Shown: positions 16,893-28,862 of the stretch, piece after piece
How the letters are laid out: each line of letters starts with the position of its first letter
Numbering within the stretch: position 1 is the stretch's first letter
DNA from: Streptomyces antnestii
GTDB taxonomy: Bacteria; Actinomycetota; Actinomycetes; Streptomycetales; Streptomycetaceae
Length of the DNA stretch: 64,000 bases
Assembly: GCF_004005495.1 (NCBI RefSeq)
Contig: NZ_RZYA01000005.1
Span: forward strand, 186,001-250,000
Direction: 5' to 3'
Program-made: the position numbers and the translations under genes
Notes under the pieces: model-generated
The model's database searches: none
What the model was told of the DNA's origin: nothing
Seen by the model: the letters and a program-made list of their open reading frames with translations, nothing else

Positions 16893-16915
16893 CATCGTTC
16901 GGCAATGCTGAACAC
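16893..16915. promoter_or_regulatory. Putative GylR autoregulatory operator
   Basis: Imperfect palindrome ttcggcaatgctgaa centred about 43 bp upstream of the gylR start codon and sharing 19 of 23 bases with the element upstream of glpF. The position overlaps where the gylR promoter should be, which suits autorepression. Half-site-like sequence continues at 16916-16930 (cggtcgttgccgacc). Confidence 0.65.
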
Positions 16916-17136
16916 TATCGGTCGTTGCCGACCTCGTGCGAATACGCGAGGAGCCTATATTTCAGCCGGTTTCCCTCGACGCACCGGTTCGGGGCACCCC
17001 CGCGCCCCCGGCAGACGGGCGTTCCGGCCCGTGGACGCCTCCGCGGGGAATTCGCCGTCCCGGCTACCCTGACCGGGTGCGGCTCCTCCATGGGATCCGC
17101 AAAGCCGACAGCCGTCGCACCTCAGGGAGCACTTTC

Positions 17137-20657
<3,521 letters not shown>

Positions 20658-20658
<1 letters not shown>

Positions 20659-20700
20659 CGGGCGCGGGAGCGGGGCCGGGGAAACCGGTCCCGCGCCCGT
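20658..20700 (+). terminator. metH terminator
   Basis: Perfect 12-bp arms acgggcgcggga / tcccgcgcccgt, with inner ccgg pairing, beginning at the last base of the metH stop codon. Confidence 0.75.
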
Positions 20701-20755
20701 GACCACGTCATGGCGCGCGTGATCCGCGTCGGACGTACACTGGTCGGTCCAGTGC

Positions 20756-20793
20756 AGGCCGGTTGCCTTCCCGTGCAAGGAGGCAGCCGGCCT
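20756..20793 (+). promoter_or_regulatory. Leader hairpin upstream of the HAD phosphatase gene
   Basis: Imperfect hairpin with arms aggccggttgcc and ggcagccggcct, followed by cctcacggaggtg, the ribosome binding site of the HAD gene. It would lie in the 5' leader. No known riboswitch class is recognised. Confidence 0.4.
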
Positions 20794-20820
20794 TCTCGTC
20801 CCTCACGGAGGTGTGCCCGG

Positions 20821-21516
20821 ATGACCAGTACGGTCCCCGCTCTCGGTACCCGAACGGCCGAAGGCTCCGCTCTGCAGGCCGTGCTCCTCGACATGGACGG
20901 CACCCTGGTCGACACCGAAGGGTTCTGGTGGGACGCGGAGGTCGCCGTGTTCGCCGCCCTGGGGCACGCGCTCGACGAGGCGTGGCGCGAGGTCGTCGTC
21001 GGCGGCCCGATGACCCGCAGTGCCGGCTTCCTCATCGAGGCGACCGGCGCGGACATCACGCTCCCCGAGCTGACCGTGCTGCTCAACGACGGCTTCGAGG
21101 AACGCATCAGCCGCGCCCTGCCGTTGATGCCGGGCGCCGCGCGCCTGCTGGCCGAACTCGCGGCCCACGAGGTGCCCACGGCCCTCGTGTCCGCCTCGCA
21201 CCGGCGCATCATCGACCGCGTCCTGGCCTCGCTCGGCCCCCAGTACTTCGCGCTCACCGTCGCGGGCGACGAGGTCGAGCGGACGAAGCCGTACCCCGAC
21301 CCGTACCTCCTCGCCGCCGCGGGCCTGGGCGCGGATCCGGCCCGATGCGCCGTCATCGAGGACACCGCCACCGGAGTCGCCGCCGCCGAGGCGGCCGGCT
21401 GCCACGTCGTCGCCGTACCCTCCGTCGCCCCCATCGCGCCCGGATACCGGCGCACCGTCGTCCCGTCGCTCGAACACGTCAACCTGCCTTTCCTCCATGG
21501 CCTGATGGGCGTGTGA
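20821..21516 (+). CDS. HAD-superfamily hydrolase (phosphoglycolate phosphatase/beta-phosphoglucomutase-like)
   Basis: A 231-residue HAD protein of the subfamily with a helical cap. Motif I is LDMDGTLVDTEG (nucleophile and acid Asp), motif II is ALVSASHRR (Ser), motif III Lys is in VERTKPYPDPYL, and motif IV is CAVIEDTATG. It probably removes a phosphate from a small metabolite; the substrate is unknown. The start at 20821 was chosen because ACGGAGGTG lies upstream; the frame extends further up without such a site. From memory it follows metH in other streptomycetes too. Confidence 0.92.
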   Translation: MTSTVPALGTRTAEGSALQAVLLDMDGTLVDTEGFWWDAEVAVFAALGHALDEAWREVVVGGPMTRSAGFLIEATGADITLPELTVLLNDGFEERISRALPLMPGAARLLAELAAHEVPTALVSASHRRIIDRVLASLGPQYFALTVAGDEVERTKPYPDPYLLAAAGLGADPARCAVIEDTATGVAAAEAAGCHVVAVPSVAPIAPGYRRTVVPSLEHVNLPFLHGLMGV

Positions 21517-21886
21517 ACTCGCGGTAACATCCGGCACGCCCGACCGAATCCCCAAGCCCATCAAGCTAGTTGAACGTGTGACGTTTCCCACTCGACGTGG
21601 GGTCGACAGGTGCGCGGACCTGTGCTGTGACCCGCGCCACCACTCCACGTCCTGTGACCATGTGTCCCGATTGGTCGGAACCTGAGCCGAAGCGACCCCT
21701 GTGGGGTTATCAGTGCGTCCACGCCCGGTTTCGCAGCGTGATGAACACTCCCCTCCGGCCCCTTCGAAACCCCCTGGGCCCGCGCATTAATGTCGTCGCG
21801 AGAACATCGCCGTAACCCCTCGTGTCCCGTCGACACCACCCCCGTTGCCGGGCCCACGGGACAGACAGCTCTGGAGAACTTCGAGC
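21517..21886. other. Intergenic region upstream of the first oligopeptide-binding lipoprotein
   Basis: 370 bp without a credible gene. Small hairpins (for example cccactcgacgtgggg around 21587) and AT-richer stretches near 21660-21800 suggest promoter sequence for the downstream lipoprotein gene, but no specific box could be assigned. Confidence 0.5.
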
Positions 21887-23491
21887 ATGAACCGCAAGAC
21901 TTTGGTGTTGCCGGCCGTCATCGGCCTGCTCGCGCCTGTGCTCGCCGCGTGCGGCGGGTCCGCCGGCGGGGGCAAGGACGGCAACCCGATCGCCGTCGGT
22001 ACCACCGACCGGTTCATCGCCTCGAAGGCGGTCCCCGCCCCGTTCGACCCCGCGTACGCCTACGACGCGGGCTCCTGGAACGTACTGCGCCAGACCATCC
22101 AGACCCTGATGGCCATGCCGCGCGGCGGCGGCGAGCCGGTACCCGACGCCGCCGAGAGCTGCGGATTCACCGACACCGGCAACGAGCGCTACGCGTGCAC
22201 CCTGCGCAAGGGCCTCTCGTTCGCCGACGGCACGCCCGTCACCGCCTCGGACGTCAAGTTCTCCGTCGACCGCGTCCGCACCCTCAAGAGCGACAGCGGT
22301 GTCTCCGCACTGCTTTCGAGCGTCGACACGGTCGAGACCAAGGGCCGTGACCAGGTGATCTTCCACCTGAACACCGCCGACGCCACGTTCCCGTACAAGC
22401 TGGCCACCCCCACCGCGGGCATCGTCAACCCCGACGACTACTCACGCGGCAAGCTGCGCAACGGCTTCGCGATCGACGGCTCCGGCCCGTACACCCTCGA
22501 CGCCAAGGTGAAGAACAACACCCTGGTCAAAGCCGTCTTCACCAAGAACCCCCACTACAAGGGGCAGTTGAAGCCGAAGAACGACAAGGTCGAGCTGGTC
22601 TCCTTCGCGGACACCGACGCCATGGGCAAAGCCCTCCAAAAGGGCGACGTCGACATGATGACGCGCACCATGTCCCCGGAGCAGATCAAGCAGCTCTCGG
22701 CCGACCCGGGCAAGAACATCAACCTGGTCGAGATGCCCGGCATGGAGATCCGCTACCTCGGCTTCGACACCAGCGCACCCGTCGTCCGGAGCAAGGCCGT
22801 CCGCCAGGCCATGGCCCAGGTCATCGACCGCGGCCAGCTCACCGCCGACGTCTACGGCAGCTCCGCCGAACCGCTCTACTCGCTCGTGCCCGCCGGCATC
22901 ACCGGCCACACGAACTCGTTCTTCAACAAGTACGGCGAGCCGAGCGTCGGCAAGGCCACCTCGATCCTCTCCCGCGCGGGCATCAGCACACCGGTCAAGC
23001 TCACCCTGCACTACACGACCGACCACTACGGCCCGGCCACCAAGCGGGAGTTCGAGGTGCTCAAGCAGCAGCTCAACTCCAGCGGCCTGTTCTCCGTCGA
23101 CATCAAGGGCGACGCGTGGGACACCTACCGCGCCTCCGAACTCAAGGGCAAGTACGACGTCTACGGTCTGGGCTGGTTCCCCGACTTCCCCGACGCCGAC
23201 AACTTCATCGCGCCGTTCCTCGACAAGGACAACTTCCTTGCGTCGCCCTACGCGAACAGCACGATCCGGGACCAGCTCATCCCCGAGTCCCGTCGTGAGG
23301 CCGACCGGCTGACCGCCTCCAAGAGCCTCACCCGCATCCAGGACATCGTCTCCGACGACGTGCCCGTCCTCCCGCTCTGGCAGGGCAAGCAGTACGTCGC
23401 CGCACGTGACGACATCACCGGGGTCGAATGGGCCCTCAGCTCCTCCTCGATCCTCCAGCTCTGGGAACTCGGCCGCGGCGTGAGCGGCTGA
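21887..23491 (+). CDS. Oligopeptide/dipeptide-type ABC substrate-binding lipoprotein
   Basis: A 534-residue SBP family 5 protein. The N-terminus is a lipoprotein signal (MNRKT, hydrophobic core, lipobox LAACGG). The mature part has the family layout: YDAGSWNVLRQTIQTL, LRKGLSFADGTPVTASDVKFSVDRV, AVRQAMAQVIDR and a late YGLGWFPDFPDADNF. Anchored outside the membrane, it would bind peptides or similar solutes for an ABC importer. No permease or ATPase gene adjoins it, so it must work with an importer encoded elsewhere or act as a sensor. A terminator separates it from the next, homologous gene. Confidence 0.9.
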   Translation: MNRKTLVLPAVIGLLAPVLAACGGSAGGGKDGNPIAVGTTDRFIASKAVPAPFDPAYAYDAGSWNVLRQTIQTLMAMPRGGGEPVPDAAESCGFTDTGNERYACTLRKGLSFADGTPVTASDVKFSVDRVRTLKSDSGVSALLSSVDTVETKGRDQVIFHLNTADATFPYKLATPTAGIVNPDDYSRGKLRNGFAIDGSGPYTLDAKVKNNTLVKAVFTKNPHYKGQLKPKNDKVELVSFADTDAMGKALQKGDVDMMTRTMSPEQIKQLSADPGKNINLVEMPGMEIRYLGFDTSAPVVRSKAVRQAMAQVIDRGQLTADVYGSSAEPLYSLVPAGITGHTNSFFNKYGEPSVGKATSILSRAGISTPVKLTLHYTTDHYGPATKREFEVLKQQLNSSGLFSVDIKGDAWDTYRASELKGKYDVYGLGWFPDFPDADNFIAPFLDKDNFLASPYANSTIRDQLIPESRREADRLTASKSLTRIQDIVSDDVPVLPLWQGKQYVAARDDITGVEWALSSSSILQLWELGRGVSG

Positions 23492-23498
23492 TCCCCTC

Positions 23499-23534
23499 GC
23501 GAGCCGGCCTTCCCGTCCAGGGCGGCCGGCTCGC
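23499..23534 (+). terminator. Terminator between the paralogous lipoprotein genes
   Basis: Perfect 11-bp arms gcgagccggcc / ggccggctcgc with a 14-nt loop, followed by ccgttttcc. It lies 7 bp after the first gene's stop codon. Confidence 0.8.
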
Positions 23535-23568
23535 CCGTTTTCCGCACCACTGACGACAAGGCACGTAC

Positions 23569-25158
23569 GTGAGAATGCGCAACCACTGGCTGGTCCTGAC
23601 CATCGGGACGGGACTCACCGCGGCTCTGCTGGCCGGATGCGGCACCGACCAGGGCAGTGCCGCCGGGAAGGGCGGCGCCGTGGTCATGGGAATGTCCGAC
23701 GACATCCAGGCCACCGACCCCGCCTCCGGCTACGACCCGGGGTCGTGGCTGCTGTTCAACAACGTGTTCCAGTCCCTCCTGAGCTTCCCCAAGGGCAGCA
23801 CGGAGCCGGAACCCGAAGCCGCCAAGGAGTGCTCCTTCACGGACACCGGCACCCGCGTCTACTCCTGCACACTGCGCGACGGCCTCAAGTTCAGCAACGG
23901 CCACAAGCTCACCTCGACGGACGTCAAGTTCTCCTTCGACCGCATGATGAGCATCAACGACGACGCCGGCCCGGCGATCATGTTCCCGATGCTCGACAAG
24001 GTCGAGACGCCCGACGCGAAGACCGTCGTCTTCAAGCTCAAGCACGCGGACGCCACCTTCCCCAGCAAGATCGCGTCCGGTGCCGGCTCCATCGTCGACC
24101 ACACCGCGTACTCGATGAACAGCCTGCGCTCGGACGGCGAGGCGGTCGGCTCCGGCCCCTACAAGCTGGACTCCTTCAGCAAGACGAAGGCCGTCTTCTC
24201 GGTCAACGCCGACTACAAGGGCACCGCCAGGGTCCAGAACTCCGGCATGACCATCAGGTTCTTCCACGGCGACCAGGCAGGCCTGAAGAAGGCCCTCGTC
24301 AGCGGCAAGATCGACCTCGCCTACCGCGGACTCGCCGCCAAGGACGTCGCCGCCATCCAGAACTCCGCGTCGATGAACTCGAAGACGGAGGTCGTCGAGG
24401 GCACCAGCGCCGAGGTCCAGCACCTGGTCTTCAACATGAACGACCCCGTCGCCGGCCGCCTGTCCGTACGCAAGGCCATGGCCTACCTGATCGACCGGGA
24501 CTCCCTCGTCGACGAGGTCTACCAGGACACCGCCACCCCGCTGTACTCGATCATCCCGGCGGGCATCAGCGGCCACAACACGGCCTTCTTCGACACCTAC
24601 GGCGCCCACCCCTCGCTCTCCAGGGCACGCGCCGCGCTCCGCGCCGACGGCATCACCGGCAAGGTGAAGCTCACGCTCTGGTCGACGCCCTCGCGCTACG
24701 GCCCCGCCACCGACCAGGAACTCGCGGCCATCGCCAAGCAGCTCAACGCGAGCGGCCTGTTCGACGCCGACATGAAGTCCATCGCGTTCAGCCAGTACGA
24801 GAAGGACATCAAGACCGGTAAGTACGGCGTGTACGTGAAGGGCTGGGTGCCGGACTACCCGGACCCCGACAACTTCACCCAGCCGTTCTTCGGCGCGGGC
24901 AACGTGCTCGGGAACAACTACACCAACAGCACCATCACCGGGAAGATCATCCCGGAGACCGGGGCGGAGAGCGACCGCGCCTCCACCGACCGGCAGTTCG
25001 GGCAGCTCCAGAACATCGTCGCCGCCGAGCTGCCCGTCCTGCCCGTCTGGCAGGCCAAGCAGTACGCCGTCGTCCGCGACAGCGTCTACGGCCTGGAGAA
25101 CTGCCTCGACGCGTCGACGGTCTTCCGGTTCTGGGAGATCAGCAAGGGCACGGCCTGA
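23569..25158 (+). CDS. Second oligopeptide-type ABC substrate-binding lipoprotein (paralogue)
   Basis: A 529-residue SBP family 5 lipoprotein with lipobox LLAGCG and the same landmark segments as its upstream neighbour (YDPGSWLLFNNVFQSLLS, LRDGLKFSNGHKLTSTDVKFSFDR, VKGWVPDYPDPDNF, PVLPVWQAKQYA). The pair clearly arose by tandem duplication, but it has since diverged and each gene has its own terminator. The start is GTG 23569 or ATG 23575; neither has a strong ribosome binding site. No transporter membrane genes are nearby. Confidence 0.9.
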   Translation: MRMRNHWLVLTIGTGLTAALLAGCGTDQGSAAGKGGAVVMGMSDDIQATDPASGYDPGSWLLFNNVFQSLLSFPKGSTEPEPEAAKECSFTDTGTRVYSCTLRDGLKFSNGHKLTSTDVKFSFDRMMSINDDAGPAIMFPMLDKVETPDAKTVVFKLKHADATFPSKIASGAGSIVDHTAYSMNSLRSDGEAVGSGPYKLDSFSKTKAVFSVNADYKGTARVQNSGMTIRFFHGDQAGLKKALVSGKIDLAYRGLAAKDVAAIQNSASMNSKTEVVEGTSAEVQHLVFNMNDPVAGRLSVRKAMAYLIDRDSLVDEVYQDTATPLYSIIPAGISGHNTAFFDTYGAHPSLSRARAALRADGITGKVKLTLWSTPSRYGPATDQELAAIAKQLNASGLFDADMKSIAFSQYEKDIKTGKYGVYVKGWVPDYPDPDNFTQPFFGAGNVLGNNYTNSTITGKIIPETGAESDRASTDRQFGQLQNIVAAELPVLPVWQAKQYAVVRDSVYGLENCLDASTVFRFWEISKGTA

Positions 25159-25189
25159 GCCCCGCGCCGGCTCCCGGCCGCACACATGA

Positions 25190-25224
25190 CGGTGGCCGCC
25201 TCCCCATGCGGGAGGCGGCCACCG
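25190..25224. terminator. Convergent terminator
   Basis: Perfect 15-bp stem (cggtggccgcctccc / gggaggcggccaccg) with a 5-nt loop, followed by ccgtttg. It lies between the second lipoprotein gene and the convergent response regulator. Confidence 0.8.
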
Positions 25225-25233
25225 CCGTTTGTT

Positions 25234-25268
25234 CTTGTACGGCCCTTACTGCTTGTACGGCCTTACTG
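25234..25268 (+). repeat. Tandem 17/18-bp direct repeat at the response-regulator 3' end
   Basis: cttgtacggcccttactg is followed immediately by cttgtacggccttactg, differing by one c. The second copy contains the response-regulator stop codon, so the first copy looks like a local duplication or slippage product. Confidence 0.7.
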
Positions 25269-25934
25269 CGCGCCGGGACGCACCAGACCGCTCTCGTACG
25301 CGTACACCGCCGCCTGCACACGGTCCCGCAGGCTCAGCTTCGTCAGCACATGGCCGACGTGCGTCTTCACCGTCGTTTCGCTGACGAACAGGTCCGCCGC
25401 GATCTCCGCGTTCGAAAGCCCGCGTGCCACCAGCTTCAGGACCTCCACCTCACGGTCGGTCAGCGTGTGCAGCGTGTCGGGCACCGGCTCGTCGCCCGAC
25501 GGCAGATGGTCCGCGTACTTGTCGAGCAGCCGCCGCGTGATGCTCGGCGCGAGCATCGCCTCGCCCGCCGCGACCACCCGGATCGCCTGCACCAGCTCGT
25601 TGGCCGGGGCGTCCTTCAGCAGGAAGCCGCTGGCGCCGGCCCGCAGCGCCTCCACCACGTACTCGTCGAGGTCGAACGTCGTCAGGACGAGCACCTTCGC
25701 CGGACCGTCCCGGCCGGGGCCGGTGATCTGCCGGGTCGCCTCGACACCGTCCATCCGCGGCATGCGGATGTCCATCAACACCACATCGGGCTGCAGGGCA
25801 CGGACCTGGTCGAGCGCCTGCAGGCCGTCTCCGGCCTCGCCGACGACCGCGATGTCCTGCTCGGCCTCCAGAATCATCCGGAACCCGGTACGGAGCAGCG
25901 GCTGGTCGTCGACCAGTAGGACGCGGATCGCCAC
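25263..25934 (-). CDS. NarL/LuxR-type response regulator
   Basis: A 223-residue two-component regulator. The receiver domain has LLVDDQPLLR (acidic pocket), the phospho-Asp in VVLMDIRMPRMDG, and Lys in FLLKDAPANEL. The C-terminal LuxR helix-turn-helix is LTDREVEVLKLVARGLSNAEIAADL...TVKTHVGHVLTKL. The start is GTG 25932-25934, with GAAGGAGAG upstream. No histidine kinase gene adjoins it; the gene upstream on the same strand (37 bp) encodes a RecB-like nuclease. It is therefore an orphan regulator in this window and its signal is unknown. Confidence 0.93.
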   Translation of the reverse strand: MAIRVLLVDDQPLLRTGFRMILEAEQDIAVVGEAGDGLQALDQVRALQPDVVLMDIRMPRMDGVEATRQITGPGRDGPAKVLVLTTFDLDEYVVEALRAGASGFLLKDAPANELVQAIRVVAAGEAMLAPSITRRLLDKYADHLPSGDEPVPDTLHTLTDREVEVLKLVARGLSNAEIAADLFVSETTVKTHVGHVLTKLSLRDRVQAAVYAYESGLVRPGAQ

Positions 25935-25971
25935 GTAACTCTCCTTCGGTAGTCCGGGCCATTCTGCCCTG

Positions 25972-26829
25972 CTAGCCCTCGTCGGACCCGGGCACCCTGA
26001 CCTGAAGGGGATACGGCGGGGGCGTCCCACCGAATTCCGGGCAAACCGCCTGATGGTCGCACCAACCGCACAGCTTCGTCGGCCGGGGCCGCCACTCGCC
26101 CGTCTCCGTGGCCAACTGGATCGCGTCCCACAGCGCGTGCAGCTTGCGCTCCACCCGCTCGAGATCGGCCACCACCGGGTCGTACGTCAGCACATCACCA
26201 CTGCCCAGATAGACCAGCTGGAGCCGGCGTGGCACGACACCCTTCAGGCGCCACACCACCAGCGCGTAGAACTTCATCTGGAACAGCGCGCCCTCCGCGT
26301 ACTCGGGGCGCGGGGCCTTGCCCGTCTTGTAGTCGACGATCCGGACCTCGCCCGTCGGCGCGACGTCGACGCGGTCGATGATGCCGCGCAGCTTCAGGCC
26401 CGACTCCAGCTCCGCCTCGACGAACAGCTCCCGCTCGGCAGGCTCCAGGCGCGTCGGGTCCTCCAGGGTGAACCAGCGCTCGACGAGCTGCTCGGCCTCG
26501 CCCAGCCAGCGCGCCATCCGCTCGCCCTCACCGTCGTCCGCGAACAGCTCCGCCAGCTCCGGCTTCACCTCGCGCAGCCGGTCCCACTGGCCCGGGATGA
26601 GCGACTTCGCGCGCGGCGCCGTCCGCTCACCCGCGGGAGCGTCGAACAGTCTCTCCAGCACGGCGTGCACCAGCGTGCCGCGCGTCGCCGCCTCGCTCGG
26701 CTTCTCCGGCAGCTTGTCGATCACCCGGAACCGGTAGAGCAACGGGCACTGCATGAAGTCGCTCGCGCGCGAGGGCGAGAGCGACGCCGGGCGAGCGGCC
26801 GCGGCGGCCCCTTCGGTGCTGGTTTCCAT
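25972..26829 (-). CDS. RecB-family exonuclease with 4-Cys Fe-S-type clasp
   Basis: A 285-residue PD-(D/E)XK nuclease domain protein. The catalytic core is seen as LRGIIDRVDV followed by VRIVDYKTGK, with QMKFYALVV downstream. One Cys near the N-terminus (FMQCPLLYRF) and three at the C-terminus (LCGWCDHQAVCPEF) have the spacing of the 4Fe-4S clasp of AddB, Cas4 and related nucleases. It probably acts on DNA ends in repair. It is not part of a helicase-nuclease fusion and no cas gene is nearby. The ATG at 26827-26829 starts the conserved protein. Confidence 0.9.
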   Translation of the reverse strand: METSTEGAAAAARPASLSPSRASDFMQCPLLYRFRVIDKLPEKPSEAATRGTLVHAVLERLFDAPAGERTAPRAKSLIPGQWDRLREVKPELAELFADDGEGERMARWLGEAEQLVERWFTLEDPTRLEPAERELFVEAELESGLKLRGIIDRVDVAPTGEVRIVDYKTGKAPRPEYAEGALFQMKFYALVVWRLKGVVPRRLQLVYLGSGDVLTYDPVVADLERVERKLHALWDAIQLATETGEWRPRPTKLCGWCDHQAVCPEFGGTPPPYPLQVRVPGSDEG

Positions 26830-27034
26830 GACGACAGACCTTACGGGCCGCCACTGACAGTCAGGTACGGCACGCATCGTGGGCGTCCTGGTGGGCAGGG
26901 GCCGGTGACGGCGGGGGAGTCGACGAGGGCCACGCCACACCGGACGCATACCATCGACTGCACACCGCCCCGCCCCGCATGATCGTGCGACGGCAGGGGC
27001 GAGGGACGTCGAACGAGGGGACCGAGGGATCACC

Positions 27035-28699
27035 GTGGACGAGAGCGGCCGGCCGCAGCCCGGCAGCGGTACGACGGACGACCACCAGGCCGCCCGCCCG
27101 CACCCCACGCCCCCACCGCCCACGAACGGCGACCTCCGCGCGAACTCCGCCCCGCGCCCGCCCCAGGACGAGCGTCCGGCGGAGGAAGAGGAACCGGAGA
27201 ACGCCTCGCCGTCCGACCCGGAGCCCGAAGACCGGCAGCCCGACGACCAGGCTTCCGACGGCCGGGCCTCCGACGACCAGGCCTCCGACGGCCGGGAGCC
27301 CGACGACCAGGCCTCCGACGACCGGGCTCCCGGCGACCGCGCCTCCGACGACCAGGCCTCCGACGACCGGGCTTCCGGCGACCGCGCCTCCGACGACCAG
27401 GCCTCCGGCGACCCGGCTGACGACACGGAGCCCGCTGAGCACGCCGAGCGCACCGAGCACGCCGAGCGCACCGAAGAACCGGCCCAGGCCACTCCCACCC
27501 CAGCCCGCACCCCCGCGACCAGCGGTCGGCGTCCGGCCAAGGCGCCCGACGCCCGGGGCGGGATCCTGATGGGGCGCCCCTTCGGCGTGCCCGTCTACGT
27601 CGCGCCCAGCTGGTTCCTCGTCGCCGCCCTCATCACCTGGGTCTTCGGCGGCCAGCTCGACCGCGTCCTGCCCGAACTCGGCCCCGCCCGCTATCTCGTG
27701 TCCCTCTTCTTCGCGGTCGCGTTCTACGCCTCCGTACTCGTCCACGAGCTCGCCCACACCGTCGTCGCACTGCGCTACAAACTGCCGGTGCGCCGTATCC
27801 AGCTGCAGTTCTTCGGTGGCGTGTCCGAGATCGAGAAGGAGTCCGAGACCCCGGGACGCGAGTTCGTCCTCGCGTTCGTCGGGCCGCTGCTGTCCCTCGT
27901 CCTCGCGGGCGTCTTCTACCTCGGCATGCTCGCCGTCGAGCCCGGCACCGTGCCCGGCGTCCTCCTCGCGGGCCTGATGATCTCCAACCTCATCGTCGCC
28001 GCGTTCAACCTGCTCCCCGGCCTCCCCCTCGACGGCGGCCGCATGCTCCGCGCCATCGTCTGGAAGATCACCGGCAAGCCCATGAGCGGCACCGTCGCCG
28101 CCGCCTGGGTCGGCCGGGCCCTCGCCCTCGCCGTCCTCATCGGGCTGCCCCTGCTCACCCAGACGGGCGCACTCGGCCGCGCAGCCACGGACACCGGCGG
28201 CATGGACACCGTCACAGACGCCCTGCTCGCCGCCATCCTCGCCGCGATCATCTGGACCGGCGCCGGCAACAGCCTCCGCGTGGCTCGCCTGCGCGAACAC
28301 CTCCCCGAACTGCGCGCCCGCACGCTCACCCGCCGTGCGGTCCCCGTGGAGAGCGCCACCCCTCTCTCCGAGGCCCTGCGCCGCGCCAACGAGGCGGGCG
28401 CCCGCGCCCTCGTCGTCGTCGACGCCGACGGCGAACCCCGGTCCCTCGTCCGCGAGGCCGCCATCGTCGGCGTACCCGAACACCGCCGCCCCTGGGTCTC
28501 CGTCAGCGGACTCGCCCAGGACCTCACCGACGGCATGCGCGTCTCCGCGGAACTCGCCGGCGAGGAACTCCTCGACACCCTGCGCGCCACCCCCGCCACC
28601 GAGTACCTGGTCGTCGAGGAGAGCGGCGCCATCTACGGGGTCCTGTCCGCAGCGGACGTGGAGCGAGCCTTCGTCAAGGCGATGGCGAGGCCGGCGTGA
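27035..28699 (+). CDS. Site-2 protease (M50) with CBS domains, Rip3-like
   Basis: A 554-residue intramembrane metalloprotease. After a low-complexity acidic N-terminus of about 170 residues, the conserved part starts at GRPFGVPVYVAPSWFLV. The zinc site HELAH is at residues 237-241 and the third ligand Asp is in LLPGLPLDGGRML. At least six membrane segments are followed by a tandem CBS pair (VPVESATPLSEAL, and the second ending VLSAADVERAFVKA). Such proteases cut membrane-embedded substrates, often anti-sigma factors; CBS domains may sense nucleotides. The start is a GTG; because the N-terminus is not conserved, a later start is possible. Divergent from the RecB-like gene. Confidence 0.9.
   Translation: MDESGRPQPGSGTTDDHQAARPHPTPPPPTNGDLRANSAPRPPQDERPAEEEEPENASPSDPEPEDRQPDDQASDGRASDDQASDGREPDDQASDDRAPGDRASDDQASDDRASGDRASDDQASGDPADDTEPAEHAERTEHAERTEEPAQATPTPARTPATSGRRPAKAPDARGGILMGRPFGVPVYVAPSWFLVAALITWVFGGQLDRVLPELGPARYLVSLFFAVAFYASVLVHELAHTVVALRYKLPVRRIQLQFFGGVSEIEKESETPGREFVLAFVGPLLSLVLAGVFYLGMLAVEPGTVPGVLLAGLMISNLIVAAFNLLPGLPLDGGRMLRAIVWKITGKPMSGTVAAAWVGRALALAVLIGLPLLTQTGALGRAATDTGGMDTVTDALLAAILAAIIWTGAGNSLRVARLREHLPELRARTLTRRAVPVESATPLSEALRRANEAGARALVVVDADGEPRSLVREAAIVGVPEHRRPWVSVSGLAQDLTDGMRVSAELAGEELLDTLRATPATEYLVVEESGAIYGVLSAADVERAFVKAMARPA
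27238..27420 (+). repeat. Degenerate tandem repeat in the site-2 protease N-terminus
   Basis: Repeated gacgaccaggcctccgac / gaccgggcctccg-type units, in 15- and 30-nt periods, encode DDQASD-, DDRASG- and GDRASD-like peptides. The region is highly acidic and disordered, and its length is likely to vary between strains. Confidence 0.85.
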
Positions 28700-28708
28700 C
28701 GACCCCCC

Positions 28709-28799
28709 GCACCTGAGCCCCCCGACAGGGGCGCGGGGCCGTTTCGACGTGCGGCTCCGCCGCGTGGGCGCGAGCAACCACAACCGACGCCCACTGTCC
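28709..28799 (+). repeat. Widespread Streptomyces intergenic sequence (probable)
   Basis: The segment containing gacgtgcggctccgccgcg, with a small hairpin cggctccgccg, and continuing to gcgcgagcaaccacaacc resembles a short sequence I recall in many Streptomyces intergenic regions. It lies between the protease gene and trmI. Assignment is from memory only. Confidence 0.4.
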
Positions 28800-28850
28800 T
28801 CACGCACCCCCGGCCCGCCTCCGCCGGTCAGGCGCACCGCAGGGACCCGG

Positions 28851-28856
28851 TAGGCT
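28851..28856 (+). promoter_or_regulatory. trmI -10 box, leaderless arrangement
   Basis: TAGGCT is followed by exactly 6 nt and then the trmI ATG, so transcription should begin at or next to the start codon. No ribosome binding site is present. Confidence 0.65.
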
Positions 28857-28862
28857 GGTCAC

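Noticed and set aside
16936..17136. 67-residue N-terminal extension of MetH
   Set aside because: The sequence is proline/arginine-rich and unlike MetH; the ATG at 17137 has a ribosome binding site.
16920..17136. Cobalamin or SAM riboswitch upstream of metH
   Set aside because: No B12-box-like or SAM-aptamer-like sequence could be seen; only a possible -10 box and a normal leader.
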